Source: Neobacillus sp. SuZ13 (GTDB lineage Bacteria; Bacillota; Bacilli; Bacillales; Cytobacillaceae). Taken from it: 64,000 nucleotides of DNA. Position numbers and translations under genes: made by a program. Where the stretch lies: positions 357,501-421,500 of the forward strand of contig NZ_CP126107.1 of the NCBI RefSeq assembly GCF_030123365.1, in the 5' to 3' direction. The notes under the pieces were generated by a model. That model ran no database searches. It had not been told where the DNA came from and saw nothing but the letters and a program-made list of their open reading frames with translations. Of the stretch, positions 26,642-34,473 are shown piece by piece. How positions within the stretch are numbered: the stretch's first letter is position 1; each line of letters begins with the position of its first letter.

Positions 26642-26941
26642 AAACTAATCAAACGATTGATTAAATGTACATGAGGTCATGGTACATCTGGTTTTTTTAG
26701 GAAAATGGGAAAACTAATCAAACGATTGATTAAATGTACATGAGGTCATGGTACATCTGGTTTTTTTAGGAAAATGGGAAAACTAATCAAACGATTGATT
26801 AATGTACATGAGGCCATAATACATCTGATTTATTTAGGAAAATATGAAAACTAATCAAACGATTGGTTAAATCGTGTTGAGGCTATAATCAATCAGGGTA
26901 ATTATATGAAGCTAAATAAACTAATCAATCGTTTGATTAAT
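26642..26941. repeat. Tandem array A: five 69-bp units with TetR-operator-like palindromes
   Basis: Palindromic cores of the form TAATCAAACGATTGATTA start at about 26644, 26713, 26782, 26850 and 26920, a period of 69, 69, 68 and 70 bp. The fifth core is in the opposite sense (AATCAATCGTTTGATTA). In units 1-3 the core is followed by a second hairpin, TGTACATGA-GG-TCATGGTACA or a variant, and in units 1 and 2 a run of seven T follows. Units 1 and 2 are almost identical; units 4 and 5 have decayed. No open frame runs through the array. Similar cores recur at 45.9-46.3 kb. Confidence 0.9.
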
Positions 26942-27216
26942 TCTTAAATGAGGAATGGACTAAGTATCAGTTTTTGATTTTATTACATCTGATTTTTTTA
27001 GCTCTAGCTCCAACTCCATCTAATTTAGGCCCCAATTTCGATTCGCCGATTGAACATGAAAATCCGCCGATAGAATATATTTCTCTACGATTTCAGAGTT
27101 AATAGAAGGGGATGTACATGGAAAAACAAAAAATTTGAGAAACATTCACTAAAAAAGAGGATTCCACTACCTTTTTTAGAATGGAAACCCTTCTACTTTT
27201 TAGAATTGACTATCAA
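26942..27216. other. Gene-free spacer upstream of the P5C dehydrogenase promoter
   Basis: This AT-rich stretch shows no open frame with a convincing start and no RNA gene. It contains one short direct resemblance to array A (TTACATCTGATTTTTTTAG near 26983-27001), so the array may originally have extended further. Nothing else was recognised. Confidence 0.5.
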
Positions 27217-27271
27217 TTGCTACAAAGAAATGAAACATGTTAGAATGAAAAGTGGATTGTAAACGTTTTTA
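27217..27271 (+). promoter_or_regulatory. Promoter and cre-like site of P5C dehydrogenase gene
   Basis: TTGCTA (27217-27222) and TAGAAT (27241-27246) are separated by 18 nt and form a plausible sigma-A promoter. Just downstream, TTGTAAACGTTTTTA (27257-27271) differs from the Bacillus cre consensus WTGNAANCGNWWNCA at one position. A CcpA roadblock, that is, repression in glucose, is inferred. A second TTGACT lies at 27206 but has no -10 at proper distance. Confidence 0.6.
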
Positions 27272-27291
27272 ATACATAGGAGGTTTAAGAA

Positions 27292-28839
27292 ATGGTCCAA
27301 CCTTACAAACACGAACCCTTTACAGATTTTACAATTGAGGAAAACCGTCAGGCCTATCTAAAAGGATTAGAAACAGTTGAAAGTTATTTAGGTCAGGATT
27401 ACGACCTAGTTATTGGCGGAGAAAGAATTAAAACTGAAGATAAAATCGTTTCCTATAACCCTTCCAATACGAAAGAAGTCATTGGTAGCGTATCAAAAGC
27501 AAGCCAAGAACATGCTGAAAAAGCTATGCAAGCAGCCGTTGAAGCATTTAAAACTTGGAAAAAAACAAAAGCGGAAGTTCGCGCAGATGTGCTTTTTAAA
27601 GCAGCGACAATTATTCGCCGCCGCAAGCATGAGTTTTCTGCCCTTTTAACAAAAGAAGCAGGTAAGCCATGGAGAGAAGCAGATGCAGATACAGCAGAAG
27701 CGATTGACTTCCTTGAATATTATGGACGCCAAATGCTGGCCATTAAAGATGGTGTGCCAGTAAATAGCCGTCCAAACGAATTTAACCGTTACAATTATAT
27801 TCCACTAGGTGTTGGAATTATCATTTCACCTTGGAACTTCCCATTAGCCATTATGGCTGGTACGACAGTTGCAGCAATTGTATCTGGAAACACCGTTCTA
27901 TTAAAACCAGCTTCTACTACACCGGTGGTTGCAGCGAAGTTTGTGGAAGTTATGGAAGAGGCAGGTCTTCCTAAAGGTGTCTTAAACTTTGTACCGGGTA
28001 GTGGTGCTGAAGTGGGCGATTATTTAGTTGACCATAAAGATACCCGTTTTATCAGCTTTACTGGTTCACGTGATGTTGGCCTCCGGATTTTCGAACGTTC
28101 TTCAAAAGTAAACCCGGGCCAAGTATGGATGAAGCGTTTAATCGCTGAAATGGGCGGAAAAGATACGATCGTCGTTGACAGTGAAGCAGACCTTGAGCTT
28201 GCAGCACAATCTATCGTTGCTGGTGCATTTGGCTTCTCAGGTCAAAAATGTTCCGCATGTTCACGTGCAGTTATCGTTGAGGATGTTTATGATACCGTCT
28301 TGAACCGTGTTGTGGAATTAACGAACCAATTAACGGTTGGTGATCCTACAGAGCAAGGAACATACATGGGTCCAGTGAATGACAATAATGCGTTCAAAAA
28401 AATCATGGAATATGTTGAAATCGGCAAGCAAGAAGGTAAGTTAATGGCTGGCGGCGAGGGCGACAATTCAAAAGGTTATTTTATCAAACCAACTGTTATT
28501 GCGGACCTTGCTCCAGATGCGCGTATCATGCAGGAAGAAATCTTTGGTCCAGTAGTTGGATTTACAAAGGCGAAAGATTTCACTCATGCTATTGAAATAG
28601 CCAACAACACAGAGTATGGCTTAACTGGTGCTGTAATCACGACGAATCGTGAACACCTAGAGCAAGCACGTGAAGACTTCCATGTGGGTAACCTGTACTT
28701 CAACCGTTCTTGTACTGGAGCGATTGTTGGTTATCAGCCATTTGGCGGCTTCAACATGTCCGGTACTGACTCCAAAGCAGGCGGTCCTGACTACTTGCTG
28801 CTTCATATGCAGGCAAAAACTACTTCTGAAATGTATTAA
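27292..28839 (+). CDS. rocA: L-glutamate gamma-semialdehyde (P5C) dehydrogenase
   Basis: This 515-residue enzyme of the aldehyde dehydrogenase superfamily oxidises P5C/glutamate semialdehyde to glutamate with NAD, the last step of proline and arginine breakdown. The catalytic Cys320 lies in [13 protein letters not shown], and the general base Glu286 in LIAEMGGKD. Length and residue numbers match Bacillus RocA-type enzymes. No proline dehydrogenase gene is adjacent; it stands alone between two tandem arrays. RocA and the paralogue PutC/YcgN cannot be told apart by this evidence. The ATG follows AGGAGG. Confidence 0.93.
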   Translation: MVQPYKHEPFTDFTIEENRQAYLKGLETVESYLGQDYDLVIGGERIKTEDKIVSYNPSNTKEVIGSVSKASQEHAEKAMQAAVEAFKTWKKTKAEVRADVLFKAATIIRRRKHEFSALLTKEAGKPWREADADTAEAIDFLEYYGRQMLAIKDGVPVNSRPNEFNRYNYIPLGVGIIISPWNFPLAIMAGTTVAAIVSGNTVLLKPASTTPVVAAKFVEVMEEAGLPKGVLNFVPGSGAEVGDYLVDHKDTRFISFTGSRDVGLRIFERSSKVNPGQVWMKRLIAEMGGKDTIVVDSEADLELAAQSIVAGAFGFSGQKCSACSRAVIVEDVYDTVLNRVVELTNQLTVGDPTEQGTYMGPVNDNNAFKKIMEYVEIGKQEGKLMAGGEGDNSKGYFIKPTVIADLAPDARIMQEEIFGPVVGFTKAKDFTHAIEIANNTEYGLTGAVITTNREHLEQAREDFHVGNLYFNRSCTGAIVGYQPFGGFNMSGTDSKAGGPDYLLLHMQAKTTSEMY

Positions 28840-28850
28840 TAATAAGAGTA

Positions 28851-28890
28851 AAGCCCCTTCTCGAGGACGAGAAGGGGCTTCGGTTTCCGG
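28851..28890 (+). terminator. Terminator after P5C dehydrogenase
   Basis: A perfect 13-bp inverted repeat (AAGCCCCTTCTCG, loop AGGA, complement) ends at 28880. The following sequence is CGGTTT rather than a clean T-run, so termination strength is uncertain. Confidence 0.75.
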
Positions 28891-28915
28891 AGGTTTTTAA
28901 TAAGTGTATCAAAAG

Positions 28916-29240
28916 GATTTGGTCATCATCTCCATAATGAAGACCACTTTCTTTGGTTTTCCGGAGAGATTTGTTCATCATCTCCATAATGAAGCCCACT
29001 TTCTTTGGTTTTCCGGAGAGATTTGGTCATCATCTCCATAATGAAGACCACTTTCTTTGGTTTTCCGGAGAGATTTGGTTATCATCTCCATAATGAAGCC
29101 CACTTTCTTTGGTTTTCCAGAGAGATTTGGTCATCATCTCCATAATGAAGGCCACTTTCTTTGGTTTTCCAGAGAGATTTGGTCATCATCTCCATAATGA
29201 AGACCACTTTCTTTAGTTTTTCGAAGAGACTTGGTCATCA
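28916..29240. repeat. Tandem array B: six 52-bp units
   Basis: The block TCATCTCCATAATGAAG recurs with an exact 52-bp period: the TCCATAATGA anchor is at 28931, 28983, 29035, 29087, 29139 and 29191. Units share TTTCTTTGGTTTTCC and AGAGATTTGG segments, with scattered point differences. A seventh, decayed part unit ends near 29240. The period is not a multiple of three, there are no unique spacers, and stop codons break all frames, so it is neither coding nor CRISPR. The rest of the gap up to 29303 shows nothing else. Confidence 0.93.
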
Positions 29241-29303
29241 CGGCAGTAAACTTCAGAAAAGCATTTCAAAATGGACCCTTACAATACGGAGAAGGGTTTT
29301 TTA

Positions 29304-30116
29304 TTACTTAGGTACATCTATCACAAAAGGAACAGTAAATACTTTTCCATTTTGCTGAAATTGGCCCCACACCTTATAGATCCCTTTTTCAGGGAACACC
29401 GTCATAAAAGTTACCTTAGGACCATTTCCTTCCGTTGTCATCGGATGGATGTGCAAATATTTTTCCACATCATCACTTATCGCGACGGCATGTCCCATGG
29501 CTCCTAAATAAGGCTGTAGATTTTTAATCGGTTGGTTGCTCGCCGCGTCACTTATTGTAAAATTCATGTGGACGGTCATTCCTGCCATCAACTCGTCAAA
29601 GGATAGCGTCACTTTTTTACCATCTACTACTTTGGTTAGTTTCCGATCTGGGATGAGAGGCTTTTCTTTTACCGTCTTTCCTGCAATCTGAACCCAATGA
29701 CTTTCTACACTAGGGTCCCCTCCACCTTTAGGCGTAAATTCTGAGAGAAGCATATAATCTCCTCCGGCAGGGAACTTTGTGGTAAAAGCAAATTCGCCAT
29801 TCCCCTTATAATTTGGATGGATGTGAGAAAAATAAGCTAAATCCTTACTAAAAATAAATAGATGCATTTTTTTCTCATGAACTGTATCAAACGATTGAAA
29901 TGGTTTATTTGATTCATCCTTAATCAACAGTGAAATGGGTATTTCCTTGTTTGCGTTCGGATGATCCTCGATCCTCCATTCTGACTTTGTAGGAATGACA
30001 TCAGTTGGCGTGGCATCCATCCTATGGTCCATACGCGACTTTGGAACTCTAATCGGATTGCAAGCTGATAAAAGCATCATGTATAAAAGGGACATAACAA
30101 TGATCGATTTTTTCAA
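29304..30116 (-). CDS. Lipoprotein with repeated HIHP motifs, function unknown
   Basis: This 270-residue predicted lipoprotein has a signal peptide and a lipobox LSAC with Cys19. The body contains two similar halves, each with a SHIHP or LHIHP motif (YFSHIHPNYKGNGEF and YLHIHPMTTEGNGPK) in front of a beta-rich FxTxFPxxGxY segment. The His/Pro motifs suggest metal binding, perhaps copper, but this is inference. The start is a TTG at 30116 with GGAGG upstream; the frame also has an ATG at 30131. I do not recognise a named family. It diverges from the two membrane genes at 30275-31512. Confidence 0.65.
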   Translation of the reverse strand: MKKSIIVMSLLYMMLLSACNPIRVPKSRMDHRMDATPTDVIPTKSEWRIEDHPNANKEIPISLLIKDESNKPFQSFDTVHEKKMHLFIFSKDLAYFSHIHPNYKGNGEFAFTTKFPAGGDYMLLSEFTPKGGGDPSVESHWVQIAGKTVKEKPLIPDRKLTKVVDGKKVTLSFDELMAGMTVHMNFTISDAASNQPIKNLQPYLGAMGHAVAISDDVEKYLHIHPMTTEGNGPKVTFMTVFPEKGIYKVWGQFQQNGKVFTVPFVIDVPK

Positions 30117-30274
30117 ACGGAATTCCTCCATTCATAGACAATCTTACTTTCTTTAAAGTATATTACCTAAATCATCCAATGCAAGAATTTTATGTAATTA
30201 GTAAGTTCCTTAGCATGGAAATAATGATAAAATAGAAATAGGCAAAAGGAAGTAAAGTATGGGGGATTATAAAA

Positions 30275-30502
30275 TTGATTCCATTATATCTACTACACGT
30301 CACAACTGTGGATCACAGTGAAAGTTTATTGTGGACCTTTCTACTCTGTAATGTTTTTGTTGTCACAGCAGGTATAGTATTTATCTATAAATTATTTCAA
30401 CAGAAGCCTGTACGGACCGCGGGACTAACGTTTGCAATTGCTTTAGCCATCAATTATATCCTAATCGCCATCTTTGGGGATATATTCGACTTGCTTGGAT
30501 GA
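30275..30502 (+). CDS. Small two-helix membrane protein, unknown
   Basis: This 75-residue protein has two predicted transmembrane segments (about residues 18-38 and 48-68). It starts with TTG eight nt after GGGGGA. It is 23 nt upstream of a larger membrane protein gene and probably co-transcribed with it. No family was recognised. Coding is supported by the ribosome site, the spacing and the uninterrupted hydrophobic pattern. Confidence 0.55.
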   Translation: MIPLYLLHVTTVDHSESLLWTFLLCNVFVVTAGIVFIYKLFQQKPVRTAGLTFAIALAINYILIAIFGDIFDLLG

Positions 30503-30525
30503 AGGAATGAGGGGAGATGTTATCG

Positions 30526-31512
30526 TTGAAATATTACCGTTTGTGGGTACTTGCCTTTCTATTGAAATTCATAGGGTCTGCATGGGATGCTTCCTATCAT
30601 TTTAAATATCTATTTGAAGAATACTCCATTCCCCATATTGTCAATACGATCGGATTTATCTTAGGGGCCTTTTTGTTAATTCAAGAATGGCGGCGTCCAC
30701 AATATATGGACCGGTTTTCTAGAAATTTGATTACGATCGGATACGTCTTATTCCTCATTGGAATTCCCTTAGATTTCACTTACCATATTGCCTATGGTAT
30801 TGATTTAACAACCTGGAGTCCTACTCATTTTATTTATTATATCGGAACGGATATGATGATTATTGGCGTATGGCGAGGGTACTTTATCCATACGAGAGAA
30901 ATTCAACCGTCATGGAAATCCCTTCATACTTGGTTCGCAATGTATCTCCTTGAATGCTTGATGTTTCCGAATATGCAGCAGGAGAATGGTGCGATCTCCT
31001 ATGATCAATACATTCATGGAAAGTCGATTGCTTCAAAAGAAATTCTTGAATTAATCTCAGACCCCGCTTCACAGATTTTTGGCGGCATTCCAGAATGGGT
31101 ATATCCTATCTATTCCATCCTAATGATTGCTCTTCTAACTATTTTAATCATTCGCTTCTGTCGGGATTATACGATCCCAGTTATGGCAACTGCGCTTTAT
31201 CTCTTATTACGATTCATCGGAAAAGCAGTTTTTGCCGTCGTTGGCTATCCAACCTCCTATGTTCCCATTACGCTATTATTCATTCCGTTAGGCTATTTCT
31301 TGATTAGAAAAGACACTCGAGTGGCAGGTCTTGTAGGCAGCCTTGCTTACTTTCTCGCTTTGTATCTGATTCATACTTCAGGTATATTCATCACACCGCC
31401 GCTAGTAATATGGGAACTTGTTCCAGTCACAGTCATTGGAGTGCTTGTACCGGCTATAAATTTATGGGTTAAACCATTTCTATTACAAAAAACAGAAAAA
31501 AAGATAGTTTAG
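30526..31512 (+). CDS. Polytopic membrane protein, unknown
   Basis: This 328-residue protein has about nine or ten predicted membrane helices, with conserved-looking polar residues inside them (WDASYHFKYLFEE, FTYHIAYGIDLTTWSPTHFIYYIGTD). The several His and Asp residues near the membrane face recall heme- or metal-dependent membrane enzymes, but I do not recognise the family. The TTG at 30526 has GGGGAG at a proper distance; the ATG at 30517 is directly next to that site. A terminator follows. It shares a transcription unit with the small protein upstream. Confidence 0.7.
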   Translation: MKYYRLWVLAFLLKFIGSAWDASYHFKYLFEEYSIPHIVNTIGFILGAFLLIQEWRRPQYMDRFSRNLITIGYVLFLIGIPLDFTYHIAYGIDLTTWSPTHFIYYIGTDMMIIGVWRGYFIHTREIQPSWKSLHTWFAMYLLECLMFPNMQQENGAISYDQYIHGKSIASKEILELISDPASQIFGGIPEWVYPIYSILMIALLTILIIRFCRDYTIPVMATALYLLLRFIGKAVFAVVGYPTSYVPITLLFIPLGYFLIRKDTRVAGLVGSLAYFLALYLIHTSGIFITPPLVIWELVPVTVIGVLVPAINLWVKPFLLQKTEKKIV

Positions 31513-31514
31513 GC

Positions 31515-31548
31515 AAAAATAGCATACATTCGTGTGCTATTTTTTTTC
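31515..31548 (+). terminator. Terminator after the polytopic membrane protein gene
   Basis: AAAATAGCATA and TGTGCTATTTT pair around CATTCG with one G-U pair, followed by T residues. Confidence 0.85.
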
Positions 31549-31567
31549 GCGATAACTATGACAAATA

Positions 31568-31639
31568 TGTGAAATTATTCACAAAAATAATTATAATGTG
31601 ATGAACTTCACAAATTTTATCAACACTAGCATTTACAAT
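31568..31639 (+). promoter_or_regulatory. Two Fnr/CRP-type boxes and promoter of nirB operon
   Basis: Two perfect TGTGA-N6-TCACA boxes lie at 31568-31583 and 31597-31612, with centres 29 bp apart. A -10-like TACAAT lies at 31634-31639. Taking the start about 7 nt downstream (31646), the second box is centred at -41.5, the usual class II position for Fnr activation. This predicts anaerobic induction of the nitrite reductase operon. The start site is inferred. Confidence 0.75.
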
Positions 31640-31705
31640 ATAGCTATAAAGAAAACCTTAATAATCTTAAAAAATATTGATTTAACATATAAGGAGCGAT
31701 CCAAA

Positions 31706-34120
31706 ATGAAAAAACTAGTAATGATCGGAAACGGGATGGCAGGAGTTAGAACAATTGAAGAGATTCTAAAAGTATCAACTGAACCTTGGGAGATAACAAT
31801 TTTTGGCCAAGAGCCGTATCCAAACTACAATCGGATCAAACTATCAAATATCCTTCAAGGAGATACAAACTTTGAAGATATCATAATTAATCCACTAGAT
31901 TGGTATAAAGAAAATAATATTCAATTATTTACTGGCGAATCCATTGTGAAAATTGATGTGGATACAAAACGAGTTGTTAGTAATCTTGGCCGGGAAGTCC
32001 AGTATGATGATTTGATCATAGCTACCGGTTCGAATTCTTTCATTCTGCCAATCCCAGGAGCAGATAAACAAGGTGTGACAGGGTTCCGTGATATCCATGA
32101 TTGTGAAATGATGATCAAATCAGCGCGAAAATATAAAAAGGCTGTTGTCATCGGCGGAGGTCTCCTCGGACTAGAAGCCGCGAGAGGCTTGCTGAACTTG
32201 GGGATGACCGTTGACGTCGTTCATCTCATGCCGCATCTGATGGAGCGCCAGTTGGACGCGGTTGCTTCCTCACTTCTTAAGGCGGAGCTTGAAGCACAGG
32301 GCATGAATTTCTTAATGGAAAAAGAAACGGTGGAAATTCTCGGTGACGAACGCGTTACCGGTCTCCGCTTTAAAGATGACTCACAAGTAGAAGCAGATCT
32401 AGTTGTCATGGCCATTGGAATTAAGTCAAATACGGAAGTGGCTAAAAACAGCGGCATCTATGTGAATCGCGGCATTGTCGTTAATGACTTTATGGAAACG
32501 AGTGCCCCGCATGTGTATGCAGTCGGAGAATGTGCGGAGCATCGGGAAATTGTTTATGGTTTGGTTGCGCCTTTATACGAACAAGGAAAAATCCTTGCGA
32601 GCCGCATTTGCGCTATCGAAACGAACCCATATGAAGGTTCTGTTACAGGTACCCAGTTAAAGGTTGCGGGTGTTGATCTTTTCTCTGCAGGAGAAATCTT
32701 TGAAGATGGCACTACTAAATCTATCATGATCTACAATGAGTACGAGGGTCTCTATAAACGAGTGTTAACTAGAAACAACCTTATCGTAGGGATCGTCCTT
32801 TATGGAGACACAAAAGATAGTACTAGATTATATCGGATGCTGACTAAAAAAGAAGACATCAGCGGAGTGTCGATTTTCCATACAGAATGCACCGGTGAAG
32901 TCGGCACTGACGATGTGGCCTCTATGCAGAATGATGAATTAGTCTGCGGTTGTAATGGAGTCACAAAAGGTGCCATCGTTGAAGCGATTAAAACACAGGG
33001 GTTAACCACTTTAGACCAAGTTAGTCATTGTACGAATGCCGGACGCTCTTGCGGCCGTTGTAAACCAATGGTTAGCAGTATTCTCGCTCACACACTTGGA
33101 GACCAATTTGATGAAGCAGCAGCACAAAAGACAAGCCTATGCGGATGTACAACTTTAAGCCGTGATGAAGTCGTGGCTGAAATCAAAGAAAAAGGCTTAA
33201 CAAGTGTGAAAGAAGTCATGAACGTACTGGAATGGAACAATGAGGAAGGTTGTACCAAATGCCGTCCAGCCATTAACTACTACCTTGGTATGATTCACAT
33301 GGATGAATACAAAGATGATCGTGACTCTCGGCTTGTCAATGAAAAAATGCATGCAAATATCCAAAAAGATGGGACTTACTCTGTTGTTCCAAGAATGTAT
33401 GGCGGGGTAACCACAGCAGCAGATTTGAAAAAAATCGCTGAGATCGCCGAAAAGTATGAGGTGCCGCTTGTGAAATTAACTGGCGGGCAGCGCATTGGCT
33501 TGTTCGGGGTGAAAAAAGAAGACCTTCCTGCCATGTGGGAAGAGTTAGATATGCCATCTGGTTATGCCTATGGGAAAACACTTCGTACGGTGAAAACTTG
33601 TGTCGGTGCACAATTCTGCCGCTATGGCACACAAGATTCCATGGCCCTAGGAATGGAATTAGAAAAGAAATTTGAACGCCTCGATACACCGCATAAAGTC
33701 AAAATGGGCGTATCTGCCTGTCCGCGAAACTGCTCTGAAGCAGGCATTAAAGACATTGGCTTTGTTGGCATTGATGGCGGTTGGGAAATTTATGTTGCTG
33801 GTAACGGCGGGGTTGATCTCCGTGCCGGTGACCTCTTATGTACGGTGAAAACACAAGACGAAGTGATGGAGATGACAGGTGCCTACCTGCAATACTACCG
33901 TGAAACAGCTAATTATTTGGAGCGTACGTCTAAATGGGTAGAACGCGTCGGCTTGGACCATGTGAAAGACGTGCTTGCTAATGAGGAAACGCGAAAGGCC
34001 TTAAACGAGCGCATGGATAAGACATTGAAAAAGTATATCGAGCCTTGGAATGAAGCGATTCAAAGTGAAGAAATCAAAGATAAATATTATGCCAATCATA
34101 CAATTAAGGTAGGGGAGTGA
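31706..34120 (+). CDS. nirB: NAD(P)H-dependent nitrite reductase large subunit
   Basis: NirB/NasD (804 residues, normal length) reduces nitrite to ammonium with six electrons from NAD(P)H. Domain order: FAD/NAD-binding oxidoreductase (1-400, starting MKKLVMIGNGMAGVRT), two BFD-like [2Fe-2S] domains (VCGCNGVTKG ... AGRSCGRC and LCGCTTLSRD ... GCTKCRP), a ferredoxin-like half domain, and the siroheme/[4Fe-4S] domain with TCVGAQFCRYG and ACPRNCSEAG supplying four Cys. The ATG at 31706 follows AAGGAG; the open frame extends 36 codons upstream through the Fnr box and promoter and is not used. First gene of nirB-nirD-nasF-sirC. Confidence 0.97.
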   Translation: MKKLVMIGNGMAGVRTIEEILKVSTEPWEITIFGQEPYPNYNRIKLSNILQGDTNFEDIIINPLDWYKENNIQLFTGESIVKIDVDTKRVVSNLGREVQYDDLIIATGSNSFILPIPGADKQGVTGFRDIHDCEMMIKSARKYKKAVVIGGGLLGLEAARGLLNLGMTVDVVHLMPHLMERQLDAVASSLLKAELEAQGMNFLMEKETVEILGDERVTGLRFKDDSQVEADLVVMAIGIKSNTEVAKNSGIYVNRGIVVNDFMETSAPHVYAVGECAEHREIVYGLVAPLYEQGKILASRICAIETNPYEGSVTGTQLKVAGVDLFSAGEIFEDGTTKSIMIYNEYEGLYKRVLTRNNLIVGIVLYGDTKDSTRLYRMLTKKEDISGVSIFHTECTGEVGTDDVASMQNDELVCGCNGVTKGAIVEAIKTQGLTTLDQVSHCTNAGRSCGRCKPMVSSILAHTLGDQFDEAAAQKTSLCGCTTLSRDEVVAEIKEKGLTSVKEVMNVLEWNNEEGCTKCRPAINYYLGMIHMDEYKDDRDSRLVNEKMHANIQKDGTYSVVPRMYGGVTTAADLKKIAEIAEKYEVPLVKLTGGQRIGLFGVKKEDLPAMWEELDMPSGYAYGKTLRTVKTCVGAQFCRYGTQDSMALGMELEKKFERLDTPHKVKMGVSACPRNCSEAGIKDIGFVGIDGGWEIYVAGNGGVDLRAGDLLCTVKTQDEVMEMTGAYLQYYRETANYLERTSKWVERVGLDHVKDVLANEETRKALNERMDKTLKKYIEPWNEAIQSEEIKDKYYANHTIKVGE

Positions 34121-34126
34121 TTCCAA

Positions 34127-34447
34127 ATGCTTCAAACAATAACTCGGATTCCAGTAGCAAACTATTCAAATATAAAGGTTCGGTCAGGCTATTCACTTAA
34201 AATCGATGACACCGAGATCGCACTTTTTAAAGTAACGAGCGGAGAAGTTTATGCGATCGAGAATCGCAGTCCACATCCAAAAGGCGGTGTTCTTTCAGAA
34301 GGCCTTGTTAGCGGTGAATATATATATTGCCCTGTGTATGATTGGAAAATTTCTTTAAAAGATGGTAAAGTACAGGCACCGGATGAAGGTCAAGTACGGA
34401 CATTTAAGATAGAACTAGAGGACGATATCGTGTTTATTGTCAGATAA
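34127..34447 (+). CDS. nirD: Nitrite reductase small subunit NirD (Rieske-like)
   Basis: This 106-residue protein has the Rieske-like fold of NirD/NasE. The first ligand pair reads SPH (Ser48, His50) instead of Cys-x-His. The second reads CPVYDW (Cys68, Tyr71) instead of Cys-x2-His. Thus two of four Rieske ligands are missing, and no [2Fe-2S] cluster is expected; this is common in bacterial NirD. It follows nirB by 6 nt and would form the NirBD complex in the cytoplasm. Confidence 0.93.
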   Translation: MLQTITRIPVANYSNIKVRSGYSLKIDDTEIALFKVTSGEVYAIENRSPHPKGGVLSEGLVSGEYIYCPVYDWKISLKDGKVQAPDEGQVRTFKIELEDDIVFIVR

Positions 34448-34473
34448 GAAGGAATGGGAAGGATTGCTGCTAG

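Noticed and set aside
26642..29240. CRISPR array
   Set aside because: Both arrays are tandem repeats of whole units; there are no unique spacers between short repeats and no cas genes in the window.
29161..29507. Small plus-strand proteins from the 52-bp array into the lipoprotein gene
   Set aside because: The frames consist of repeat sequence or run antisense to the lipoprotein; they start without ribosome sites.
31598..31705. N-terminal extension of NirB by 36 codons
   Set aside because: It reads through the second Fnr-type box and the -10 element; the ATG at 31706 has a strong ribosome site and the standard NirB N-terminus.
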